From Streptomyces misionensis (GTDB lineage Bacteria; Actinomycetota; Actinomycetes; Streptomycetales; Streptomycetaceae): 37,404 bases of DNA. A model generated the notes under the pieces. It searched no databases, was not told where the DNA came from, and was given only the letters and a program-made list of their open reading frames with translations. Made by a program: the position numbers and the translations under genes. The stretch is taken from assembly GCF_007896895.1 (NCBI RefSeq), contig NZ_VOGW01000087.1, positions 219,292-256,695 of the forward strand. The letters are read 5' to 3'. How positions within the stretch are numbered: position 1 is the first letter of the stretch; each line of letters opens with the position of its first letter. Shown in pieces: positions 7,742-15,622 of the stretch.

Positions 7742-8965
7742 TCACCACATCACGGGCAGGGCCTCGGGACCGCGGATCAGCGCGCCCTTCCTGAAGGGCA
7801 CCTCCTCGGGCGGCACGGCGAGCTTGAGACCCGGTATCCGGTCCAGCAGGGCGTCGACGATCAGCTCGGACTCCAGCCGGGCGAGCTGGCCGCCCGGGCA
7901 GTAGTGCGGGCCGAAGCCGAACGAGACGTGCGGGTTGGGGCTGCGGGTGACGTCGATCGTCTCCGGGTCGGGGAAGACCTCCGGGTCGCGGTTGGCGGCC
8001 AGGTAGGAGACGTAGACCGCGTCGCCCGCCCGGATGCGGACGCCGCCGATCTCGACGTCCTCCAGGGCGATCCGGGACAGGCCGACCGCGTTGCGGTGCG
8101 GGATGTACCGCAGCAGCTCGTCGATGGCCCGAGGGCGGACCGCCGGCTCGTAGCGCAGCCGTTCGGCCAGTTCGGGGCGGGTCAGCAGCAGATAGACCAT
8201 CTGCCCGCTGTTGTTGGTGACCGCCTCGCCGCCGATCTGCAGCAGCACGGCGAGACCGACGGCCTCCTCCAGGGTGACCTCGCCCAGGCCCACGGCGGCG
8301 CCCAGCAGCGAGGCGACGTCCTCGTCGGTGCTGTCCACGCGCCGCCCGACGAGGTCGCGGAAGTAGGCGCTCATCTCGCGCTTGGCCCGCTCGCTGACCT
8401 CCTTGCCGTGCGCCGAGGACAGGATCAGCTGGGTCCACTCGTGCATGTCGTGCCGGTCGGCGGCCGGGACGCCCATCAGCTCGCAGATCACCGCGATGGG
8501 GAACGGGCTGAGGACCGCTGCCGTCAGGTCGGCGGGCGGACCGTCGGCCAGGAGCCGGTCGACCATCCGATCCAGCAGGGCGCGGGCCTTCTCGCGCACC
8601 CGCTCCACGCCCTTGGCGGTGAACGCCGCGGTGACCGAACGGCGCAGCCGGGTGTGGTCGGGCGGGTCCAGGAAGCCGACCGCGCCCCGGTCGGGTATGA
8701 AGTGCGGGGCGAGCCGGGTGACCGGCTTGTCCATGACCGCCTCGCGGCCGAAGCGGGGGTCGTTGGTCACCATCCGCACATCGTCGTAGCGGGTGACCAG
8801 CCACGCCCAGCCCTCACCGTTGGGCAGCTGGATGCGGGTGACCGGGCCCTCGGCCATCAGCTCCCTGAGCACCGGGTCGAAGTCCGTCCCGGTCAGGTCG
8901 AGCGCCGGCCAGTACCGGACCGGCGGCACGGCCTCGGTGAGCGTCGCCTCCTCGGTCTCGGTCAT
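7742..8965 (-). CDS. CYP158A-like cytochrome P450 (flaviolin/biflaviolin oxidase)
   Basis: A P450 of 407 aa that closely resembles CYP158A2 of S. coelicolor as I recall it (VPPVRYWPALDL near the start, GALIRGPEALPV at the end). CYP158A2 couples flaviolin units oxidatively into biflaviolin pigments. Haem motif FGFGPHYCPGG has the axial Cys356; the ExxR pair is Glu283/Arg286. In the I-helix the usual Thr of the acid/alcohol pair is Ala248 (IGGEAV), a peculiarity shared with CYP158A2. The ATG at 8965 overlaps the rppA stop by 4 nt (ATGA), so the two are translationally coupled. The frame is open far upstream, but that part lies over rppA and is not coding. Confidence 0.93.
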   Translation of the reverse strand: MTETEEATLTEAVPPVRYWPALDLTGTDFDPVLRELMAEGPVTRIQLPNGEGWAWLVTRYDDVRMVTNDPRFGREAVMDKPVTRLAPHFIPDRGAVGFLDPPDHTRLRRSVTAAFTAKGVERVREKARALLDRMVDRLLADGPPADLTAAVLSPFPIAVICELMGVPAADRHDMHEWTQLILSSAHGKEVSERAKREMSAYFRDLVGRRVDSTDEDVASLLGAAVGLGEVTLEEAVGLAVLLQIGGEAVTNNSGQMVYLLLTRPELAERLRYEPAVRPRAIDELLRYIPHRNAVGLSRIALEDVEIGGVRIRAGDAVYVSYLAANRDPEVFPDPETIDVTRSPNPHVSFGFGPHYCPGGQLARLESELIVDALLDRIPGLKLAVPPEEVPFRKGALIRGPEALPVMW

Positions 8966-10026
8966 CGCCCGCTCCCGTCCCCGTCGGTCCAGCGGCCCAC
9001 CGTCATCTCGGCGGTGATGCCGGGGCCGAAGCCGGCGAGCAGCCCGCGCGCCCCCTTCTCGGCCCCGCCCTCGTCGAAGAGCCGGCGCAGCGCGTCCAGG
9101 ACGACGGCGCTGGCGATGTTGCCGTACTCGGTGAGCGTGGACCGGCTGAACCGGAACGCGTGCGGCTCGACCTCCAGGAACTTGCTGAGGTCGTCCAGGA
9201 TGCGGGGGCCGCCGGCGTGGATGATGTAGAAGTCCAGGTCGGTGGCGTCCCAGCCGTGGTTGCCCGCCAGGTCCTTGAGCGCCGGGGCGAGCGGCTCCAT
9301 GGTGGTGGGCACCCGCTTGTCCAGCAGGAAGTGGAAACCGGTGGCCCGGACGTCGTAGGCGATCCAGTCCTCGGTCTTGGGGATCAGGTAGGAGCCGTTG
9401 CGCTCCAACTGGACGCCCCTGCCGCCGCGTCCGCGCACCACGGCGGCGGCGATGCCGTCGCCGAACAGTCCGTTGGACAGCAGCGAGCCGACGCCCAGGT
9501 CGGTGGGCTGGTAGCACAGCGAGCAGAACTCGCAGGCCACGATCAGCGCGTTGGCGTTCGGGTACGCCGTGCAGAAGTCGTGGGCCCGGTTGATCGCCGC
9601 GCCGCCGGCCGCGCAGCCCAGCTGGGCGATGGGGAGTTGGCGGGTGGTGCTGTCGAAGTCCATCTCGTTGATCAGCCAGGCCGTGAGCGAGGGCATCATG
9701 AAGCCCGTGCACGACACGTAGATGATCACGTCGATGTCGGTGGTGAGGAGTTCGGCGTCGTCCAGCGCCCGCTGGATCACCGCGGGGACCCGGGCCTTCG
9801 CCTCCGCCTCGTAGAGCTTGTTGCGGTCCTCGAAACCGGGGTGCTTGAGGGTCTCCTCGATGGGCTGCACGATGTGCCGGGTCTTCACGCCGGTGTTCTC
9901 GATGAGCCGTAGTGCCAGCGCCAGTTGAGGGTGGTCGGCGTGGCGCGAGCGCGCCAGCTCCAGCGTCTCCTCCATCGTGATCACGTGCTCCGGGACCGAC
10001 ACCGAGGGTCTGCACAAAGTCGCCAT
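8962..10026 (-). CDS. rppA: 1,3,6,8-tetrahydroxynaphthalene synthase (type III PKS RppA)
   Basis: Type III polyketide synthase condensing five malonyl-CoA units into 1,3,6,8-tetrahydroxynaphthalene, the precursor of flaviolin and melanin-like pigments. At 354 aa the catalytic triad falls exactly at the described RppA numbers: Cys138 in QLGCAAGG, His270 in YIIHAGGPRI and Asn303 in YGNIAS. Cys106 (YVSCTGFMMPS), another residue noted for this enzyme, is also present. This agreement supports the ATG at 10026 as the start over the longer open frame from 10065. It heads the rppA - P450 - cupin operon. An imperfect 12-bp inverted repeat lies 53-80 nt upstream of the start. Confidence 0.96.
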   Translation of the reverse strand: MATLCRPSVSVPEHVITMEETLELARSRHADHPQLALALRLIENTGVKTRHIVQPIEETLKHPGFEDRNKLYEAEAKARVPAVIQRALDDAELLTTDIDVIIYVSCTGFMMPSLTAWLINEMDFDSTTRQLPIAQLGCAAGGAAINRAHDFCTAYPNANALIVACEFCSLCYQPTDLGVGSLLSNGLFGDGIAAAVVRGRGGRGVQLERNGSYLIPKTEDWIAYDVRATGFHFLLDKRVPTTMEPLAPALKDLAGNHGWDATDLDFYIIHAGGPRILDDLSKFLEVEPHAFRFSRSTLTEYGNIASAVVLDALRRLFDEGGAEKGARGLLAGFGPGITAEMTVGRWTDGDGSGR

Positions 10027-10078
10027 GAACCGTCCCTGCTTTCCGCGTGTCCGGCGGGCCTTCACCCACCGGTCAGAA

Positions 10079-10106
10079 GGTGGTTCACCTCAGGAGGTGC
10101 TCCACC
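10079..10106. promoter_or_regulatory. Imperfect palindrome upstream of rppA
   Basis: Twelve-nt arms (10079-10090 and 10095-10106) match at 10 of 12 positions around a CAGG centre, with the inner CACCT/AGGTG perfect. It lies 53 nt upstream of the rppA start and could be an operator or a 5'-leader hairpin. No regulator gene adjoins it. Confidence 0.4.
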
Positions 10107-10600
10107 CACCGTCACCCGGGGGGACGAGTATCTCGCGTTGGGTTACTCCGAATCGGGGACGCCGCATCGGTCTCGAAGGAGGACTTCGGACGCCGGAAGA
10201 GGGAAAAAACGACGCCGGCCGTTAGCGCGAAAGCCCTGCTGGGGACGGCCGTCGGGGCACTCGCCCCGGACCTCGCGGCCGGTCCCGCCGCGCCGCTCGC
10301 CGAACGCGGGGCCGCGCCCTCGTGGACCCTGGCCGCGTCGGCCCTGGAGCAGCGGCGGGCGATCCCCGCGGAGCGGGCGGTCTTGCGGCACCCGGCGGCG
10401 CGCGCGGACGCCCGCTCCGCGGCCTTCTTCACCGTGCTCGCGGCAGGGGAGGAGCAGGCCGCCCGGCCCTGCCGTGCTCCGCCACGGCCTGCGGGGTCAC
10501 GGAGAACGGCGCGCGGCCACGTCCCATGCGCCGGCTGCCGGCCTGTCCGGCGTACGTGGCCTGGCGCGCTCGCGACGTCCCCCCACCGACGCGATCGTGG

Positions 10601-10635
10601 CGCCGACCGCCGACCGCCGACCGCCGACCGCCGAC
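10601..10635. repeat. Five-copy 7-nt tandem repeat
   Basis: The unit CGCCGAC is repeated five times in perfect register, followed by a partial copy. A period of 7 shifts the reading frame each copy, which argues against translation through this segment. Confidence 0.9.
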
Positions 10636-10711
10636 CGCTCGCTCCGGCGCGGTGGTTGCGCCCGCAACGCACGGGCCGCGCATCCGCCACGGCCTCCCGG
10701 GCATCGCCCGT

Positions 10712-10738
10712 GGCCTCTTCGGCCTCTTCGGCCTCTTC
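10712..10738. repeat. Three-copy 9-nt tandem repeat
   Basis: The unit GGCCTCTTC occurs three times without change. Read in one plus-strand frame it gives Gly-Leu-Phe repeats, but no gene is supported there. Confidence 0.85.
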
Positions 10739-10809
10739 GCCGAGCCGTCACCCGAGTCGGCGCGGCCGGTGACGGCGGCGGTCCGGGCGGCCCTCGACGC
10801 GGCGGCCCC

Positions 10810-11046
10810 CTACGGCGGGCCGCCGCTGCTGTGGGCGATGCACGCCACGTCGATACGGTCCGCCAGCTTCGCCAGCTCGATCGTCAGCGCGGCGACGGTG
10901 TCCTCGTCCAGCCCCCGCTCCCCGGCCTCGACCAACCGCAGCCACCGCCCGCCCACGGTCCGCAACAACTTGCTCACATCGGCCGCGGCCACCTGCAAGG
11001 TCCCGCGGTCGTCGACGATCAGAGGCAGAGTCACTTCGCGGTTCAC
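10810..11046 (-). CDS. Small DUF6213-like hypothetical protein
   Basis: A conserved-looking small protein of about 78 aa when started at the GTG at 11046 (VNREVTLPLIVDDRG...). It resembles the Streptomyces DUF6213 family as I remember it; no function is known. It is acidic, has no membrane segment or Cys motif, and ends with CIAHSSGGPP. The frame is open to a TTG at 11088, which would overlap the aldehyde dehydrogenase stop by 16 nt. I prefer 11046 because the family consensus begins near NREVTLPLI, although neither start has a clear ribosome-binding site. It is the last gene of the ligase - Nudix - aldehyde dehydrogenase operon. Confidence 0.65.
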   Translation of the reverse strand: MNREVTLPLIVDDRGTLQVAAADVSKLLRTVGGRWLRLVEAGERGLDEDTVAALTIELAKLADRIDVACIAHSSGGPP

Positions 11047-11072
11047 AAAAGGGGATGGTAGACCCGCAGCCG

Positions 11073-12458
11073 TCACGCACTCTGCCAAACCGTGGTGATG
11101 TTGCAGAACTCCCGGATTCCGTGCCCGGACAGCTCACGGCCGTACCCCGACCGCTTCACCCCGCCGAAGGGGAACGCCGGATGCGAGGCGGTCATCCCGT
11201 TGACGTACACCGCCCCCGCCTCCAGGTCCCGCGCGAACCGCTCGACCTCGCTCTCCTCCCGCGTCCAGACGTTCGAACTCAGTCCGAACGGCGAGTCGTT
11301 GGCGATGAGCAGGGCCTCCTCCAGGTCGTCGGCCCGGTACAGCGTGGCCACCGGTCCGAAGGCCTCCTCGCGGTGGATGCGCATCTCCCGGGTGATGCCG
11401 GCGAGCACGGTCGGCGGGTAGTACCAGCCCGGCCCGTCCGGCCGCTCGCCGCCGCACAGCACCCGCGCCCCGCTGCGCCTGGCGTCGTCGACCAGCTCCT
11501 CCACGTCCTTGCGCCCCTGCTCGCTGGAGAGCGGCCCGACCTCGGTGTCCTCCTCCAGCGGGTCGCCGACCTTGAGCGCCTTCATGCCCGCGACGAACCG
11601 CTCGGCGAAGGCGTCGTAGACGTCGGTGTGCACGATGAACCGCTTGGCGGCGATGCAGGACTGCCCGTTGTTCTGCACCCGCGCGGTCACCGCGACCTGT
11701 GCCGCGCGGTCGATGTCGGCGGAGGGCAGCACGACGAAGGGGTCGCTGCCGCCCAGCTCCAGCACCGTCTTCTTGATCATCTCCCCGGCGGTGGAGGCGA
11801 CCGCGCGCCCCGCGGGCTCGCTGCCCGTGAGGGTGGCCGCCTTGACCCGCTCGTCGCGCAGGATGTCGTCCACCGCGGCGGAGCCGATCAGCAATGTCTG
11901 GAAGCAGCCCTCGGGGAAGCCCGCCCGGTGGAACAGGTCCTCCAGGTAGAGCGCGGTCTGGGGCACGTTGGAGGCGTGCTTGAGCAGTCCCACGTTGCCC
12001 GCCATCAGCGCGGGCGCGGCGAACCGGACCACCTGCCAGAGCGGGAAGTTCCAGGGCATCACCGCGAGCACGGGGCCCAGCGGGCGGTAGCGGACCCGCA
12101 CCCGGCTCGCCCCGGAGTCCTCGACGTCGGCCGCGGCGGGCTCCTCGTCGGCGAGCAGGGCCTCGGCGTGCTCGGCGTACCAGCGCATGGCCTTGGCGCA
12201 CTTCGCGGCCTCCGCGCGGGCCTGCTTGACGGGCTTGCCCATCTCCGTCGTCATGACCCTGCCGATTTCCTGCTGGTCCTCGTCCAGCAGGTCGGCGGCC
12301 TTGTTCAGCAGCCGGGCGCGCTCGGCGAACGTGGTCGTCCGGTACGTGCGGAACGTGGCCTCGGCGAGCTGGAGCCGGCGTTCCAGCTCCTCCTCGCCCA
12401 TGGGCTCGTACGTCTTGAGCGTCTCGCCGTTCGCCGGGTTCACCGTCGCGATGGGCAT
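11073..12458 (-). CDS. NAD(P)-dependent aldehyde dehydrogenase (succinate-semialdehyde dehydrogenase type)
   Basis: Oxidises an aldehyde to its carboxylate with NAD(P)+. At 461 aa it is the length of the GabD-like actinobacterial group. Motifs are MPWNFPLWQ (134-142, cofactor site), TGSEPAGRAV (211-220), general base Glu234 in LELGGSDPF and nucleophile Cys268 in NNGQSCIAAKRF. The ATG at 12458 is preceded by a strong AGGGGAGG sequence 6-8 nt upstream, so independent initiation is likely. The same frame, however, is open without a stop back through the Nudix gene to 13010, so a 645-aa fusion could also be made. Succinate semialdehyde as the substrate is a family-level guess. Confidence 0.9.
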   Translation of the reverse strand: MPIATVNPANGETLKTYEPMGEEELERRLQLAEATFRTYRTTTFAERARLLNKAADLLDEDQQEIGRVMTTEMGKPVKQARAEAAKCAKAMRWYAEHAEALLADEEPAAADVEDSGASRVRVRYRPLGPVLAVMPWNFPLWQVVRFAAPALMAGNVGLLKHASNVPQTALYLEDLFHRAGFPEGCFQTLLIGSAAVDDILRDERVKAATLTGSEPAGRAVASTAGEMIKKTVLELGGSDPFVVLPSADIDRAAQVAVTARVQNNGQSCIAAKRFIVHTDVYDAFAERFVAGMKALKVGDPLEEDTEVGPLSSEQGRKDVEELVDDARRSGARVLCGGERPDGPGWYYPPTVLAGITREMRIHREEAFGPVATLYRADDLEEALLIANDSPFGLSSNVWTREESEVERFARDLEAGAVYVNGMTASHPAFPFGGVKRSGYGRELSGHGIREFCNITTVWQSA

Positions 12459-13010
12459 GGCTGACCTCCCCTGGGTGCGGGCTGTGCTTAGACCTTCGCG
12501 CGCGGCCCGTCCGAGCGCAACGCCAGGTCCGCTGTTGCAGGCCGAGTGCTCCGCCAGCCGGTCGAGAAACTCCGCCTGCGCCGTGATGATCACCTCACGG
12601 GCCCGCTCCAGGCCGAGCCAGGCCACCCGGTCCAGCTCGGGGAACTCCTGGCGCCGGCCCGAGCGCGGGGGCCACTCCATGGTGAAGGTGCCGGGGCAAA
12701 AGCCGGACAGGTCCGGGTCGCCCGCCACCGCCCAGGCGGTGACGACCTTGCCGTTCCGCTGCACGACCTCGCCCAGCGGTACGGCCTCCCCGTCCGGCGG
12801 CACCAGGCCCAGCTCCTCGCCAAACTCGCGCCGGGCCGCCTCCCAGGCGGGTTCGTCGCCCTCGTACTCGCCCTTGGGCACGGTCCAGGCCCCGGCCTCC
12901 TTCTTCGCCCACAGCGGTCCGCCCATGTGACCGAGCAGCACCTCGATCCCGCCGGGCGCGGGCCGGAACACCAGCAGCCCCGCACTGCGCTTCGTCCTGC
13001 GCACCGTCAC
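12459..13010 (-). CDS. Nudix hydrolase, frame continuous with the downstream aldehyde dehydrogenase
   Basis: Nudix pyrophosphohydrolase domain with a perfect Nudix box at 47-69 (G-x5-E-x7-REFGEELGL). The TVPKGE context is typical of the small Ap4A/NTP-type hydrolases often next to ATP-dependent DNA ligases. The GTG start at 13010 overlaps the ligase stop (GTGA) and has a perfect GGAGGTGA ribosome-binding site inside the ligase 3' end. The domain should finish near residue 155-160 (EFLDRLAEHSA), but no stop follows. The frame runs through about 25 low-complexity residues into the aldehyde dehydrogenase Met (fusion residue 185), ending at 11073. The coordinates given cover only the Nudix part and linker. 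It could be a true fusion, a lost stop codon or a sequencing indel. Confidence 0.82.
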
Positions 13011-14545
13011 GGTGTCACCTCCGGGTGGGCCGCCAGCAGGCCCTCCACCGTATCGGCCTCCTCCGGCCTCTTGTCCTCGCGGTAGCGCAGCACGCGGGCG
13101 AAGCGCAGGGTGACGCCGGCCGGGTAGCGCGGGGAGCGCTGGAGGCCGTCGTAGGCGATCTCGACGACGAGTTCGGGGCGGACCCGGACCGTCCAGCCGT
13201 CGTCCTCGACCGCCAGTTCCCGCAGCCGCTCGGTCTGCCAGGCGAGCATCGCGTCCGTCATGCCCTTGAAGGTCTTGCCGAGCATCGCGAAACCGCCGTC
13301 GGCGGTGCGCGCGCCCAGATGGAGGTTGGAGAGCTTGCCGGTGCGCCTGCCGTGGCCCCGCTCGGCGGCCAGGACCACCAGGTCGAGGGTGTGCACGGGC
13401 TTGACCTTGAGCCAGGCGGCGCCGCGCCGGCCAGCGCTGTACGGCGCGTCCAGCGACTTGATCACCACGCCCTCGTGCCCCCGGGCCAGGGTCTCGGCGA
13501 GGAACCGTTCCGCCTCGGGGACGTCCCGCGGCCCCCCGGCCACCGTGCGCCGCACCCGCATCGGCTCGGGCACCAGCCGGGCCAGCTCCGCGTGCCGCTC
13601 GGCGAACGGCAGGTCGAGCAGGTCGCGGTCGCCGGCGGCGAGCACGTCGAAGAAGACGGGGGAGACCGGGACCTGCCCGGCGGCCCGCGCCACGTCCGCG
13701 CGGGAGCCGACCCGGCCCGCCGTCTCCTGGAAGGAGCGGGGCCGCCCGGTCGCGTCGAAGGAGATCACCTCGCCGTCCAGGATGAACCGCTCGCCCGGCA
13801 ACGCCAGGGCGGCGGCGGTCACTTCGGGCAGCCGGGAGGTGATGTCCTCCAGCGTGCGGGTGTGCACCCGGACCGAGTCGCCGTCCCGGTGCACCTGCAC
13901 CCGGATGCCGTCCAGCTTCTCCTCCACCGCGCAGGCGCCCAGCCTGCGCACCGCCTCGGCGACGGAGGAGGCGCTGTGCGCCAGCATCGGCAGCACCGGG
14001 CGGCCGACCGTGAGCCGGAACCGGTCGAGCGCGGCGGGCCCCTCGCCCAGCAGGGCCCGCGCGACCGTCTGGAGCGAGCCCGACAGCATCACCGCCCGCC
14101 GTACGTCGTGCGGGTCCGCGCCGGTCGCCCGTGCGAGGCCCTCCACCGCGACCGCGTCCAGGGCGCCCTGGCGGACCTCGCCGGTGAGCAGCCCGCGCAG
14201 GAAGCGCTGCTCCGTCTCGGTGGCCGCGCCCAGCAGCGCGCCGACCAGCCGGGCGCGCTCCGCCTGGGAGCCGGGCCCGGACACCTTGCCCAGGCCGGTG
14301 AGGAGGGCGTCCACCTCGCGGACGGTGAGCGTCGGCTCGGCGGCGGGGGGCACCGGACGGCCCAGCACCTTCCAGCCGACGCCGAGCCGGCCCTGCGGCA
14401 GCCGTCCCGCCAGATAGGGGATGACGACCGGCACGTCCTCCGCGTCCGCCTCCCGGAACAGCTCCGCGAGCAGAGCGATCTTCCGCGACCGCGCCGCCGT
14501 CGCGGCGACCTCCCCCGACACCTGCGCGAGCCGACTCAGCAACAT
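13007..14545 (-). CDS. lig: ATP-dependent DNA ligase
   Basis: Seals nicks in DNA by an ATP-dependent, lysine-AMP mechanism. At 512 aa it matches the single-subunit actinomycete ligase I recall from S. coelicolor (SCO1202). The N-terminal domain covers about 1-180; the adenylation domain follows with motif I EEKLDGIRVQ and the AMP-accepting Lys210. FILDGEVI, GHEGVVIKSLDAPYSAGRR and the WLKVKP motif V follow, and then the OB-fold with LGARTADGGFAMLGKTFKG. I chose the ATG at 14545 (MLLSRLAQVSGEV), the family start; the frame is open to 14593. It is the first gene of an operon with Nudix, aldehyde dehydrogenase and the small DUF6213-like gene. This enzyme is accessory to the essential NAD+-dependent LigA, presumably in repair. 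Confidence 0.95.
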   Translation of the reverse strand: MLLSRLAQVSGEVAATAARSRKIALLAELFREADAEDVPVVIPYLAGRLPQGRLGVGWKVLGRPVPPAAEPTLTVREVDALLTGLGKVSGPGSQAERARLVGALLGAATETEQRFLRGLLTGEVRQGALDAVAVEGLARATGADPHDVRRAVMLSGSLQTVARALLGEGPAALDRFRLTVGRPVLPMLAHSASSVAEAVRRLGACAVEEKLDGIRVQVHRDGDSVRVHTRTLEDITSRLPEVTAAALALPGERFILDGEVISFDATGRPRSFQETAGRVGSRADVARAAGQVPVSPVFFDVLAAGDRDLLDLPFAERHAELARLVPEPMRVRRTVAGGPRDVPEAERFLAETLARGHEGVVIKSLDAPYSAGRRGAAWLKVKPVHTLDLVVLAAERGHGRRTGKLSNLHLGARTADGGFAMLGKTFKGMTDAMLAWQTERLRELAVEDDGWTVRVRPELVVEIAYDGLQRSPRYPAGVTLRFARVLRYREDKRPEEADTVEGLLAAHPEVTP

Positions 14546-14603
14546 GCCCTCAGAGTGCACCGTGCGGGCGGCCCCGACACCTGCGCGCGGCACCCGGGGG
14601 GCG

Positions 14604-15545
14604 TTACCCCAGCGCCGCGTCCAGGTCGGCGAACAGCAGCTCCCCGTTGATCGCCACGCCCGCCCGGTACCCCCGGCTCGCCGCGTTGACCACCTGCTCG
14701 CTGAAGCCGCTCGCGTTGCCCGCCGCCCACAGTCCGGGCACGCTCGTCAGGCCCCGTTCGTCGATCACCGGGTAGGCGCCGAAGGGCGTCTCGCGCAGTT
14801 CGGCGCCCAGCCGGACGAACAGCCGGTTCTCCGGAACGGCACGCGGCGCGGCGTAGAGCACCTCGCGGTCGTGCACCGTGCCGTCCGCCAGGCGTACGCC
14901 GGTGAGCCGGTCGCCGGTGACGACGAGCCCCGCGACCTCCCCGGGCACCACCGCGACCCCGGCGGCGGCCAGCCGCCGCAGGTCCTCGTCCGTCAGCTCC
15001 GCCTCGGGCACGAGGTGCAGGAAGAGCCGTACGTCCTTCGACCACTGGGTGACCATCAGCGCCTGGTGGACGCTGAGCGCGGACGTCGCCAGCACCCCGG
15101 TCGGCAGGTCGCGCGCCTCCCAGCCGTGGCAGTACGGGCAGTGCAGCACGTCCCGGCCGAACCGCTCGGCCAGCCCCGGCAGCGGCGGCAGCTCGTCGCG
15201 CAGCCCGGTGGCGACCACCAGCTGCCGGGCCCGCACGGTGCCGCCGTCCGCGAGGACGACGGTGAAGCCGTCCTCGTCGCGGCTCGCGTCCACGACCCGG
15301 CCGCGGACCAGCTCCACCCCGTACCGGGCGATCTCCTCCCGGCCCGCGGCCAGGAACTCCGCCGGGGACATGCCGTCCCGGGTCAGATAGCCGTGCATGT
15401 GGGCGGACGGCGTGTTGCGCGGCTCGCCCGCGTCCACCACGAGCGTCCGGCGCCGGGCCCGGCCCAGCACCAGCGCGGCGGACAGCCCGGCCGCCCCGCC
15501 GCCGACGACGACCACCTCGTAGCGCGCGGCCATGTTCTCGGTCAT
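14604..15545 (-). CDS. Thioredoxin-reductase-like FAD oxidoreductase with CPYC motif
   Basis: A flavoprotein of 313 aa in the small thioredoxin-reductase-like family. FAD-binding GGGAAGLSAAL is at 15-25, the redox-active CPYC pair Cys136/Cys139 in LHCPYCHGWE, and the C-terminal FAD motif GLWAAGNAS near 270. Where true thioredoxin reductases have the NADPH-binding GxGxxA, this protein has VLATSALSVHQ (151-161), so NADPH use is doubtful. Related proteins with this CxxC-His arrangement include dithiol oxidases of natural-product pathways. Start at 15545; Met5 is an alternative. It is divergent from an XRE/cupin regulator 77 bp away, a frequent pairing in actinomycetes, which suggests local control by redox or thiol state. 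Confidence 0.88.
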   Translation of the reverse strand: MTENMAARYEVVVVGGGAAGLSAALVLGRARRRTLVVDAGEPRNTPSAHMHGYLTRDGMSPAEFLAAGREEIARYGVELVRGRVVDASRDEDGFTVVLADGGTVRARQLVVATGLRDELPPLPGLAERFGRDVLHCPYCHGWEARDLPTGVLATSALSVHQALMVTQWSKDVRLFLHLVPEAELTDEDLRRLAAAGVAVVPGEVAGLVVTGDRLTGVRLADGTVHDREVLYAAPRAVPENRLFVRLGAELRETPFGAYPVIDERGLTSVPGLWAAGNASGFSEQVVNAASRGYRAGVAINGELLFADLDAALG

Positions 15546-15587
15546 GTGACCACCTCCGCCGCCGACGGTCGCCCGAAGCCTGCGGGA

Positions 15588-15616
15588 TTGACAAATGTCC
15601 TTGCCGAAACTGCAAT
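15588..15616 (+). promoter_or_regulatory. Promoter giving a probably leaderless XRE/cupin transcript
   Basis: A consensus TTGACA -35 (15588-15593) is followed 17 nt later by TGCAAT (15611-15616). The predicted +1, about 7 nt further, is the A of the ATG at 15623, and no ribosome-binding site is present. A TTGC/GCAA dyad (15601-15604 and 15612-15615) overlaps the promoter and may be an autoregulatory site. Confidence 0.6.
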
Positions 15617-15622
15617 GGATTC

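Larger units (their letters stand above)
10107..10809. other. Gene-poor, probably decayed stretch upstream of the rppA operon
   Basis: About 700 nt with no convincing gene. Open plus-strand frames exist (for example about 10225-10490, with an Ala-rich, protein-like composition such as LLGTAVGALAPDLAAG), but none has a recognisable domain or good start. Coding-like signal moves between frames, and 7-nt tandem repeats interrupt it. It could be a decayed gene or an rppA regulatory region. An A6 run on the plus strand (10204-10209) is unusual for this GC content. Confidence 0.4.

Noticed and set aside
7742..10069. 775-codon minus-strand frame suggesting a giant P450 fusion
   Set aside because: Only the part from 8965 onward is P450; the upstream part overlaps rppA out of frame and is Arg/Gly-rich noise.
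10225..10490. Plus-strand frame with LLGTAVGALAPDLAAG as an intact small gene
   Set aside because: No start with a ribosome-binding site, no recognisable family, and the frame decays into tandem repeats; kept only as a possible gene remnant.
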